Shown: positions 1 to 6,470 of the stretch, piece by piece
How positions within the stretch are numbered: position 1 is the stretch's first letter
How the letters are laid out: each line of letters opens with the position of its first letter
From: Syntrophomonas sp. UBA4911
Lineage (GTDB): Bacteria; Bacillota; Syntrophomonadia; Syntrophomonadales; Syntrophomonadaceae
Direction of reading: 5' to 3'
NCBI GenBank assembly: GCA_002398105.1
Contig: DHCD01000048.1
Location: 1 to 15,738, forward strand
Length of the DNA: 15,738 nt
Position numbers and translations under genes: made by a program
The notes under the pieces: generated by a model
Told to the model about the DNA's origin: nothing
What the model saw: only the letters and a program-made list of their open reading frames with translations
The model's database searches: none

Positions 1-160
1 TTGGCTTTAATTAAATAGGTGTAACCCTGTCTTTCAATGGGGATACTGTCTTGATAATCTATTATCACGTGTAATGAGGAATTATTCCTATAATGTAAAA
101 TTCCCCATTATATAATAAATCGGGGTCAAATTATTTAACGAACATGGAGAACTAGAGGTT

Positions 161-433
161 ATGAACACTAGCCATTTTAATTTTATTATTAGTCTATTAA
201 TAATTGGATGTATAGTTGACTTGATAGTGCACTTTGGTAAACAAAGAAAAAACAGTGGAAAATGGGAAATGGATTATGGTAATTTGGCTACATTTATTAT
301 AATAAGTATGCTGGTAATGAGTTATATTACTTCTTTATGTCGTGAATTTATTGTTAGTTCAATGTTAATCGTTATATGGTTGATATTGCCATGTTATGCG
401 GTCTTGCGGAACCTAAAAAAAATTAACAAGTGA
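161..433 (+). CDS. Small membrane protein of unknown function (90 aa)
   Basis: I do not recognise a family. The 90 residues are mostly hydrophobic and form three likely membrane helices, at about residues 5-25, 41-60 and 63-82. A short polar, basic loop (about 26-40, with KQRKNSGK) separates the first two, and the end is basic (LKKINK). The ATG is preceded only by weak GGAG/GAGG purine stretches at 146-158, so translation may be modest. TATAAT-like hexamers lie at 89-94 and 111-116, without a good -35 at proper spacing. Base composition is AT-rich like the next 3.7 kb. It is too short for AgrB and lacks an obvious His/Cys protease pair. Coding status rests on the open frame and the consistent membrane pattern. 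Confidence 0.5.
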   Translation: MNTSHFNFIISLLIIGCIVDLIVHFGKQRKNSGKWEMDYGNLATFIIISMLVMSYITSLCREFIVSSMLIVIWLILPCYAVLRNLKKINK

Positions 434-625
434 GGACATTAGTGAGAGGTTCAAAATAAAGCTAATGTATCCAAGAACTACTCTCAGAAGTAAGTGAACA
501 AACTCTGCGTCCAGGGCTGAAAGATGTGCTGAGGCTTGATTGAAGAATATTTTCCTGCATGCTATTATATAGTTAATAAAAGGAGTTGTCGCTTTTCGTA
601 CGGCGGCAGATCCGAAATAATTGGT

Positions 626-656
626 TAAACCGCCTTACAGGCGGTTTAGTTTATTT
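626..656. terminator. Perfect 9-bp hairpin, likely terminator
   Basis: TAAACCGCC (626-634) pairs perfectly with GGCGGTTTA (640-648) around a 5-base loop. On the plus strand a T-rich tail (GTTTATTTT) follows, as expected for intrinsic termination. On the minus strand it lies just after the stop codon of the 20-codon toxin-like ORF, so it could also end that transcript, although the minus-side tail is less T-rich. Confidence 0.6.
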
Positions 657-713
657 TCTAAGCATGATGCTCAGAGAAATAATTGCTATAATCACCAGGC
701 AGAATTGAAACAA
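651..713 (-). pseudogene. Holin-like toxin remnant or mini-toxin (20 aa), type I TA-like
   Basis: The minus strand reads TTG to TAA and encodes MFQFCLVIIAIISLSIMLRK, a single membrane helix with a short basic tail. This matches the second half of the small holin-like toxins common in Firmicutes, which are about 30 aa with the usual form M-x-T-Y-E-A-L, a hydrophobic stretch, then N/K/K. The first ten or so family residues are missing, so it may be a deletion derivative. A G-rich ribosome site (minus strand GAGGGGGGTG, 721-730) sits 7-9 bases before the TTG, and the leader beyond it (731-766) includes a GCC-GTTT-GGC mini-hairpin typical of these loci. The 9-bp hairpin follows the stop. The family and leader match rest on memory, not a search. 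Confidence 0.45.
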
Positions 714-786
714 TTCGCATCACCCCCCTCAAGGGAAAGTGACCTGACCGCCAAACGGCAACTCCTATGATGTTATTTTAGCATAG

Positions 787-808
787 AAAAGCACCTTGAA
801 GAGTGCTG
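787..808 (-). terminator. Small minus-strand hairpin followed by T-tract
   Basis: On the minus strand AGCAC and GTGCT pair (803-807 with 790-794) around an 8-base loop, followed by TTTCTA. It lies just before the leader of the toxin-like ORF and could isolate that unit from transcription entering from the right. Five base pairs is short, so this is tentative. Confidence 0.3.
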
Positions 809-960
809 CTTTGGCCTATATTCATTAACGCAGGCCTTTCCCAGCGCGTTCAGTCTAATAAGGATGACTTTTCCAACCACGCATGCCCAGCGGCAAACTG
901 GGTCAAAACGTCCCCCCGCATCACTTGTCCAAAATAGCAAAAAAATATTACGAAACGACA

Positions 961-991
961 AATAACAGCCGGTTATTGCCGGTTATTTTTT
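961..991 (+). terminator. Hairpin followed by a T-run
   Basis: AATAA (961-965) and CCGG (969-972) pair with CCGG (979-982) and TTATT (983-987), leaving a CAG bulge and a 6-base loop, and a run of T follows. The same bases also form a tandem direct repeat of GCCGGTTATT. It lies about 75 bases before the agrD-like promoter and would insulate it. Confidence 0.45.
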
Positions 992-1061
992 ATGCCCGGA
1001 TAATTCCTTGCCGTAACATGACCCATTCAGAGCCGATTTCGACCCATTCGGTGCAAAGGGC

Positions 1062-1093
1062 TTGACTTCCCTCTCCGGTTTAGTATATATAAT
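1062..1093 (+). promoter_or_regulatory. Candidate sigma-A promoter for the agrD-like gene
   Basis: TTGACT (1062-1067) is a near-consensus -35. The downstream TATATATAAT run offers -10 hexamers at 1084-1089 (16-base spacer), 1086-1091 (18) and 1088-1093 (20). The start codon at 1131 lies about 35 bases further on, giving a short leader. Confidence 0.55.
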
Positions 1094-1130
1094 ACAGGCC
1101 ATCATCATTAATTGGAAGGAGGTGGAAATT

Positions 1131-1250
1131 ATGATGAGGACCAAGGTTTTAAGCGTGTTGTCGATGTTTTTGTTATTCGTAGCCAGTGCCGGCGTGCAGC
1201 CCGCTTGTTTGTTCCACTGGTATCAGCCCAGGATACCAGTGGGAATTTAA
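1131..1250 (+). CDS. AgrD-like cyclic lactone autoinducer precursor (39 aa)
   Basis: This short gene encodes a 39-aa peptide built like AgrD-family quorum-sensing precursors. An amphipathic, hydrophobic leader (residues 1-24, beginning MMRTKVLSVL) is followed by ACLFHWYQPRIP (25-36) and a three-residue tail. In clostridial relatives the pattern is A-C-x-x-x-W-Y-Q-P-x-x-P. The expected ring is Cys26 to Trp30 closed as a thiolactone, with the following Pro-rich stretch as the protease recognition tail, by analogy with staphylococcal AgrD. The ATG at 1131 is chosen because AAGGAGGTGG lies just upstream; earlier in-frame starts would ignore it. The family normally needs AgrB for cyclisation and AgrC/AgrA for sensing, none of which is in this window. 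The tail is unusually short and lacks the acidic residues often seen. Confidence 0.75.
   Translation: MMRTKVLSVLSMFLLFVASAGVQPACLFHWYQPRIPVGI
1214..1242. repeat. Perfect 11-bp inverted repeat inside the agrD 3' end
   Basis: CCACTGGTATC (1214-1224) is exactly complementary to GATACCAGTGG (1232-1242) around a 7-base loop, and pairing can extend by one or two bases. It covers the codons from His29 to Val37 of the autoinducer peptide. No T-run follows at once, so it is not a textbook terminator. Confidence 0.85.
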
Positions 1251-1278
1251 AAAACTATTTACTTGTTCTGTACTTTAA

Positions 1279-1307
1279 TTGTTAGGACAGCATATTTCAG
1301 GTATTAT
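1279..1307 (+). promoter_or_regulatory. Candidate sigma-A promoter for the lipoprotein/hydrolase pair
   Basis: TTGTTA (1279-1284), a 17-base spacer and TATTAT (1302-1307) fit a sigma-A promoter. It would give a leader of about 145 bases before the lipoprotein start. The remaining 1308-1457 shows no feature I can identify apart from the ribosome site before 1458. Confidence 0.5.
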
Positions 1308-1457
1308 AAGAACTGCATATTTTGGTACGGTAGAGCCCCCCTGTTTTGGAAAAGTGGGAGTCACTGCTTCGGTAAAAATGAGCCATAGTACTGAATTTAA
1401 TGTCTTACAGGCACATATCCCAACCTGTCTACGCATTCTTTCGGAGGTGAAAAGACC

Positions 1458-2162
1458 ATGGAAATTAGATTTAGAAACACCTTCAATCTGAAGAAAAAGA
1501 ACAATATTGTAATTTTAGTAATCATGGGGGTTGTTTTAACTTTATTTATTAACGCTACATTAGCTGGTTGCTCGTCTAATTCTGTCCCAGACACTAATAA
1601 TCCAAGCGAAGATGACAAAGTCTATACGGAAGATGGTAAAATTGCATTTACCCGATTATATAACGGGAAAACCGCTATTATAAAGGAGGACACTGAAATC
1701 TATGACGCTTATGTTATAGACTTTAGCGAAGTTGATAGTGGTGCTGAAGATCAATTAAGGCTTACTCTCAGAAAAGTTGAGCCCAAAATTAATGACTCAT
1801 CTACATTTCTGCTTAGAAAAAATGACATGGTAGTGGTTCTGGAGGAAGCTGATGAGTATTGCAGAGTCTTTGTGCCATACGGTACTCCGGCAACACTCAG
1901 AGGAAAAGTGGAAAGAAATGCAATCAGTTATGACATCAGTCTATTTGCAAGCGCGAATCAGGCAGTTCTTGACAATGTAAGCGCCTATGATGACATAAAC
2001 GGCATTGAAGTCGGACTAAAGAATGGTCGTGGAACGATTAGTGAAAGAAATGATGGATGGGCCCTAATTACTTTACCCGGTGGCGAACCCGCTTTCTGGG
2101 TAAAAGAGAGCGCCTTATCGTTTGATTTTGACATGCCAATTGAGGACGTTGATCCTTACTAA
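1458..2162 (+). CDS. Putative lipoprotein with SH3-like segments
   Basis: The product (234 aa) has a basic N-terminus with a long hydrophobic stretch (about residues 16-36) ending in a lipobox LAGC, so Cys38 is the likely lipidated residue and the protein would sit on the outer face of the membrane. After a polar Ser/Asn/Asp linker come two stretches resembling bacterial SH3-like domains: about residues 100-150 (VVVLEEADEYCRVFVPYG) and about 190-222 (GTISERNDGWALITLPGG, then FWVKESAL). SH3-like folds in secreted proteins often bind peptidoglycan. The start is supported by CGGAGGTG ten bases upstream. The next gene, a wall hydrolase, begins 38 bases after the stop on the same strand, which suggests co-expression and shared work at the wall. 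The exact family is not recognised. Confidence 0.6.
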   Translation: MEIRFRNTFNLKKKNNIVILVIMGVVLTLFINATLAGCSSNSVPDTNNPSEDDKVYTEDGKIAFTRLYNGKTAIIKEDTEIYDAYVIDFSEVDSGAEDQLRLTLRKVEPKINDSSTFLLRKNDMVVVLEEADEYCRVFVPYGTPATLRGKVERNAISYDISLFASANQAVLDNVSAYDDINGIEVGLKNGRGTISERNDGWALITLPGGEPAFWVKESALSFDFDMPIEDVDPY

Positions 2163-2200
2163 GTCTAATATAAGAAAAAATTGGAAAGGAGTTAAATATT

Positions 2201-3811
2201 ATGAAAAAGAAATCACATGGACAATGGAGCGTTGTTCTAATGATTTTTATGGTCCTTTTTATGTTTGGATCTTCAACTTATGGTGTAGAGTACAAGCAAA
2301 ATGGCGAGGCTATTATTTCAATAGATGTGGATGATACTTCAAAAACTAACAATTTAATGTCTTATGCTGTGGATGTGGAAGGCAATATATCAGGCCCAGA
2401 AGATTTCACTATTGATAACGGCAATCTTTACGTACTGAACTCTGCTAATAATACTGTTCTAAAGTATATAAGAGGTAAGGTATTACAAACCATCGCTTTA
2501 GATGATGTCGGTATTAAAGGTATAAAGATTGCCAGTGATAACGACAATCTTTATGTGCTCGGCAATGATTACTCCATTAAGAAGATTGATTCAAATGGCA
2601 TCTTAAGTGATATTGAACATCCAAATAACTCTAAATATGAGGCAATAACTGATTTTAATGTTATCAATGATTACCTGTATGTAAGTACGTCCGAAGGAGA
2701 TTATGGTACTACATATAAAGTTGATCTTTGTGATACTACAAGAAGCGGCAAAAAAATTGATTCGTTTGAAGGCAGGGTGTTTGATGAAAACACGACTTAC
2801 AAGGTGAAGTTGATGCCTGAAGTCGGAAAAAGCCTTGGTCACAGTTGTATACTTACAATATCTGATATAAACACTGGCAAGAAATCAATTACCTTAACTT
2901 CTGATTATTGGGTTGCGGGAGCACAGTATCTTGGAATCACCGATAATGGTGATTACACAATCAAACTGTTTGAGTTAGCTTCAAAGCCAGATTACACAAT
3001 TGCTGCAGAAGAAACAATTAGAATAATAAGTCCTGAAGGCGATTTAAAAGATGTTTGTGTATTAGATAAACAAGTGAAATCTATTGCCAACCAAACAAAG
3101 ACCTTTAGTAATGAAATCTACCACCTTAATAACCTCAATAATGTGGTCCAAATTGTAAGGATCAGCATCCCGGAAGAAAATAGCGCAGAGGGATATCATT
3201 CTGTTTTTGACAACACTGCCGAGCCAAAATCTCAACTTCCCATTAACGATTCTTCCATAACAGCAATTAAAAGAAGCACAATTATGGCTAACGCCAGATC
3301 TTTTCATTCTTCATTTACTTGGACATGTACGGATGCTAATCTAGCTGCATTAACAAATTGGACAAAACCACGTTATGTAGGTTCGGCGGGAACGTATTCC
3401 TATATGCCTTATTGTTGGGGTGGATTTAGCTCAATTTCTCAATACAATAGTGGTATGAGTACTGGCGGCAGAGTTGGAAATATAAACACTTCAACATCTG
3501 GGCATGTTGCTAATACTTATGGCCTTGATTGTTCTGGATATGTTTCTAGATGTTGGGGTTTAACAACTCATCATGGTACAGGTCAATTTGCCAATATTTC
3601 AACAGTGATAGATATATCTAACATATTGGAGGGAGATGCGCTTAACAATCACCCATCTCATATTGTTTTGTTCGAAGAATTTGATTCTTCTGGCAACTTT
3701 ATTTTGTATGAATCAACAAAATTAAACAGTTATGATAGGGTATCACATACAATTCGTAGTGCCAGCAGTATGTCTAATTATACTCCAATTAGATATAATA
3801 ACGTAAATTAG
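2201..3811 (+). CDS. Secreted NlpC/P60-type peptidoglycan hydrolase with propeller-like N-terminal region
   Basis: The 536-aa product begins with a Sec signal peptide (MKKKSHGQW, then a hydrophobic core to about residue 28). Residues about 65-330 contain recurring short strands such as NLYVLNS, NLYVLGND and YLYVSTSEG spaced like propeller blades, probably a binding or scaffold domain. The C-terminal region (about 385-536) carries the hallmarks of a cysteine peptidase of the NlpC/P60 (or related CHAP) fold: GLDCSGYVSRCWG with Cys444 as the likely nucleophile, and HPSHIVLFEE with His487 as the likely base, preceded by a G-D turn. Such enzymes cut peptide bonds in cell-wall stem peptides. AAAGGAGTT precedes the ATG. 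It lies directly after the SH3-like lipoprotein and before a strong terminator. The propeller assignment is inference; the catalytic motifs are clear. Confidence 0.72.
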   Translation: MKKKSHGQWSVVLMIFMVLFMFGSSTYGVEYKQNGEAIISIDVDDTSKTNNLMSYAVDVEGNISGPEDFTIDNGNLYVLNSANNTVLKYIRGKVLQTIALDDVGIKGIKIASDNDNLYVLGNDYSIKKIDSNGILSDIEHPNNSKYEAITDFNVINDYLYVSTSEGDYGTTYKVDLCDTTRSGKKIDSFEGRVFDENTTYKVKLMPEVGKSLGHSCILTISDINTGKKSITLTSDYWVAGAQYLGITDNGDYTIKLFELASKPDYTIAAEETIRIISPEGDLKDVCVLDKQVKSIANQTKTFSNEIYHLNNLNNVVQIVRISIPEENSAEGYHSVFDNTAEPKSQLPINDSSITAIKRSTIMANARSFHSSFTWTCTDANLAALTNWTKPRYVGSAGTYSYMPYCWGGFSSISQYNSGMSTGGRVGNINTSTSGHVANTYGLDCSGYVSRCWGLTTHHGTGQFANISTVIDISNILEGDALNNHPSHIVLFEEFDSSGNFILYESTKLNSYDRVSHTIRSASSMSNYTPIRYNNVN

Positions 3812-3894
3812 TGAATTCAGCAAAATGGGTTGTCTTTTTAAGTACACGAGGTAATTTCCAAATGACAGTTTCTGCCGTGGAGATCGTTTTTTTT

Positions 3895-3936
3895 ACCTCC
3901 AAGAGATGTAGAATAAAAGCATCGCTTGGAGGTTTT
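3895..3936 (+). terminator. Strong terminator after the hydrolase gene
   Basis: ACCTCCAAGAGATG (3895-3908) pairs with CATCGCTTGGAGGT (3920-3933) with a single mismatch around an 11-base loop, followed by TTT. It begins about 85 bases after the hydrolase stop and likely ends the 1279-3811 transcript. An unusual run of eight T also lies just before the stem. Confidence 0.7.
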
Positions 3937-4020
3937 AAATTTGTCTATTCAAGAGGTAAAAGTAGGCTTTTACACTGCTGAATAATATCTTAATTACAAC
4001 AAAAGTCGAGGTATTATTTT

Positions 4021-6237
4021 GTGAGATTCAAAGGTGATGAATTAAAAGACTCCAACTGGCGAAATAGAAGAGACACTGTTGAAAAGCTGGCCCGAGTTGG
4101 TACACCGGATGCTATAGCGGCATTGATACAGGCTTTACGGGATGTCAATGACGAAGTAGCCCGAACAGCGGCAGAGTCTCTGGTTAATATCGGATTGCCG
4201 GCCGTCCGGCCATTAATAGCAGCTTGGCTGGATGGTGAATGGCCCTTGTCTGATTTAGCCGGTGAAACCCTGGCCCAAATGGGCGGCAAGGCTACCGGGC
4301 TTTTGGCGGAATTACTCCTTAATCCACGTTATACGGGAAAGGCAGCCTATGTTTTAAGTAAAAGCACTGATCCCTACGCGCTATCATTATTATTTCCGCT
4401 CTTGAAGTACCAAGACAGCGATATCAGAGAAATGGCCGTAAGAGCACTGGGAAACTCGGGTGATGAAAGGGCGGTTAATCCGCTGATCAGGTATATTGAG
4501 CAATACGGTGCATCTCCGACTGCCATTTTAGCCTTGGGGGAGATTGCAGATCCCCGGGCCGTACCCTTTCTGATTGAAGAACTGAAGGGGGGACAGCGCT
4601 GGTTTGCCGCCCGGGCTTTGGGGCGAATTGGTGAAGCGGCAGTTGAACCGCTGATTGAAGTTTGGAGCCGGAGCGAATATAATCACCAGGGAGCAGCCGT
4701 ATATGCCCTGGGATTGATTCGGAACGAGAAAGCTTTGGCATCATTAACGGAGATGGTGAAGCATCCAGACCGGATAATATCCTGGCGTTCGTCCATGGCG
4801 TTATTGGGAATGGAGAAAAAAGAAGCAACTAAAACAACGACTAGGCGGACTTTGACCGGCGGCTTTACTCTGACCCTTTCACCTTCAGCCCAGTATTTTT
4901 ACGCCGCCACTGCCGATGAAATCTTATATCTGCCGGATATGAACCAGTTTTTACGCACGTCCATTAAACCACCTTTTCCAATCCCTTGCCGGTACTCCGG
5001 AGGTAAAAGCAAACCGAAGGATTTTATTGCCCTGAATGCAGCCGGGTGGCTCATATCTGACCGTATAAATAATCTTTTTAAAACGATGGGCTTTACCGGC
5101 TGGGATACCTATCCGATAGAACTGCGGGGAAAAAACGGCGAATTAATACAAGGCTACCATGGCTTATTTATAACCGGAAAAATTGGGCTTGTAGACTATA
5201 CTCGTTCTCAAGTGCAGATAGTTCCCCATACGATAGTCGGATTGGATCCCGATATTATCCTTAAAGGGTTGTATCCTGAAGATAATAGCTGGGATGGGAG
5301 TGACTTCTTCCTTTCTCCAGATTCCACCTTACTTATGGTAACTGAACCAGTGGTTAAAGCCCTGTCAGGCTTAAAACCCCCGGCAAAGAATTGGATAGCG
5401 GAGCCTCTGGCGGAAACTAAACGTTCAATTAAGTTTGAAAGGGATTTCTCATTTTTAGGAACCGAACAGAGAGAACAACTGCACGAATTAAGGAAAGCAC
5501 TGGAATGCGCCTCCCCCTGCCAGGGGGAGATTAGAACGGCTTTTGCCCCCGAAGCCAAAGTAATACGGCTGCTTGACCTTCTCATTAACAACCGATGTTT
5601 ATACCAACCGGATAATCTGGAAAACCCGGCATGTATTCAAGTTCTACGGGATTTGGGCCTACTAGGGCAATCTGCTGTAGACGAGCTGCTTTTAGCGCTG
5701 CAAAGCCCCAACAGAGAACACCGGGCCGCAGCCGCCTGGGCTTTGGGGCAATTAAATATTCAAACGGCAGTTGAATTGCTTATTGATTCTTTATCTGAAG
5801 AAGATGAACAAGTACTCGCCGCTATTATAGCCTCCCTGGGTAAAATTGGAGATAAACGCTGCCTCCCCTATCTGATTAATATCTTTACCGTAAGTGAAAG
5901 CGAATATATCCGCTTTTGCGCGGCAGAAGCCCTGGGAAGATTAAAAGCCCCCCAGGCAGCAGCCCCTCTGCTAAGTGCCCTCCCTAATGAAGGTAGTATA
6001 ATAGTGCTCTGTGCCTTGGCAGACGCGTTAGCTTCTCTAGGCAATCCGGCGGCAATAATTCCCTTGATTGAGTTATTTGATACAGGTGATGGCAACCTGG
6101 ATGAACACCTTAAAAAAGCCCTGATTAAATTTGGAGCTCAGGGGGAAGAAAAACTGGCTGCCTTTATTGAGCACCCAAGTGCTTTAATTCGCAGTGGAGT
6201 AGCCGTAACCTTGAGGGAAATGAAAAGTCTAACCTGA
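4021..6237 (+). CDS. HEAT-repeat protein with an Imm11/DUF1629-like central domain (738 aa)
   Basis: Residues about 8-265 and 515-738 are helical repeats of the HEAT/PBS-lyase type, with recurring cores such as DAIAALIQAL, AVRALGNSGDERAVNPLI, AARALGRIGEAAVEPLI and AAAWALGQLN. They form curved scaffolds for protein binding. Between them about 200 residues (roughly 275-470) are not repeats. This part has a beta-rich look with DFIALNAAGWLISDRINNLF, then YPIEL, GLFITGK and a late LLMVTEPVVKALSGL. The order resembles the Imm11/DUF1629 domain, which is known from immunity proteins of polymorphic toxins and from stand-alone proteins. No signal peptide is seen, so it is probably cytoplasmic. The start is GTG with CGAGGT eight bases upstream. 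It stands alone between a terminator and an unrelated reductase gene. The HEAT call is firm; the central-domain call is a recollection of pattern. Confidence 0.75.
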   Translation: MRFKGDELKDSNWRNRRDTVEKLARVGTPDAIAALIQALRDVNDEVARTAAESLVNIGLPAVRPLIAAWLDGEWPLSDLAGETLAQMGGKATGLLAELLLNPRYTGKAAYVLSKSTDPYALSLLFPLLKYQDSDIREMAVRALGNSGDERAVNPLIRYIEQYGASPTAILALGEIADPRAVPFLIEELKGGQRWFAARALGRIGEAAVEPLIEVWSRSEYNHQGAAVYALGLIRNEKALASLTEMVKHPDRIISWRSSMALLGMEKKEATKTTTRRTLTGGFTLTLSPSAQYFYAATADEILYLPDMNQFLRTSIKPPFPIPCRYSGGKSKPKDFIALNAAGWLISDRINNLFKTMGFTGWDTYPIELRGKNGELIQGYHGLFITGKIGLVDYTRSQVQIVPHTIVGLDPDIILKGLYPEDNSWDGSDFFLSPDSTLLMVTEPVVKALSGLKPPAKNWIAEPLAETKRSIKFERDFSFLGTEQREQLHELRKALECASPCQGEIRTAFAPEAKVIRLLDLLINNRCLYQPDNLENPACIQVLRDLGLLGQSAVDELLLALQSPNREHRAAAAWALGQLNIQTAVELLIDSLSEEDEQVLAAIIASLGKIGDKRCLPYLINIFTVSESEYIRFCAAEALGRLKAPQAAAPLLSALPNEGSIIVLCALADALASLGNPAAIIPLIELFDTGDGNLDEHLKKALIKFGAQGEEKLAAFIEHPSALIRSGVAVTLREMKSLT

Positions 6238-6357
6238 TAAATGAGATATGGTAACGGGATTAAGGTTTAAATGTTACGGTATGTCTTCTTCGTATTGTTA
6301 TTTCCTGTTTGGACACCGCGCGATTATACAATATGATCGACAGTATCCTGTTCACAT

Positions 6358-6421
6358 TTGTATAATTATAATCAGATACAATACATTAGCTCCCTCAGAC
6401 TAGTGGAGTGAGACTTGGAGC
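6358..6421 (+). promoter_or_regulatory. Candidate operator and leader hairpin before the FMN reductase gene
   Basis: TTGTAT (6358-6363) and ATACAA (6376-6381) form an inverted repeat with an AT-rich 12-base centre that contains a TATAAT-like hexamer. This is the arrangement expected of a repressor site over a promoter. Just downstream GCTCCCTCA (6389-6397) can pair with TGAG and GGAGC (6409-6412, 6417-6421). No regulator is encoded nearby and the exact promoter is not clear. Confidence 0.3.
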
Positions 6422-6470
6422 AGAGGCAGTTTAAAGCAATCGGTATTATTTATGAAGGAGGTTGAGCAAC

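Larger units (their letters stand above)
434..1060. other. Mosaic non-coding stretch with hairpins and a toxin-like remnant
   Basis: No convincing plus-strand gene lies in these 627 bases. The stretch holds a weak inverted repeat (436-442 with 462-468), a perfect 9-bp hairpin (626-648), a minus-strand mini-ORF with leader (651-766), a small minus-strand hairpin (790-807) and a plus-strand hairpin with a T-run (961-991). Towards its end GACCCATTC occurs twice, 20 bases apart (starting 1019-1021 and 1041). Together with the G-rich minus strand around 900-930, this recalls the ends of insertion sequences, but no transposase fragment can be read. Open frames here (883-1065 plus, 773-961 minus) look like chance. 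Confidence 0.5.

Noticed and set aside
161..433. Small membrane protein as AgrB for the orphan agrD
   Set aside because: At 90 residues it is less than half the usual AgrB length and shows no conserved His/Cys pair.
587..706. Plus-strand ORF from TTG 587 with a GGAGTT-like site
   Set aside because: It runs antisense through the toxin-like ORF and the 9-bp hairpin; no family pattern is visible.
883..1065. 60-codon plus-strand open frame, and 773-961 on the minus strand
   Set aside because: Both cross hairpins and promoter-like DNA, lack ribosome sites and show no domain pattern; they look like chance.
6462..6470. TTG start three codons before the FMN reductase ATG
   Set aside because: It directly abuts the AAGGAGG ribosome site, leaving no proper spacing, whereas ATG 6471 is nine bases downstream of it.
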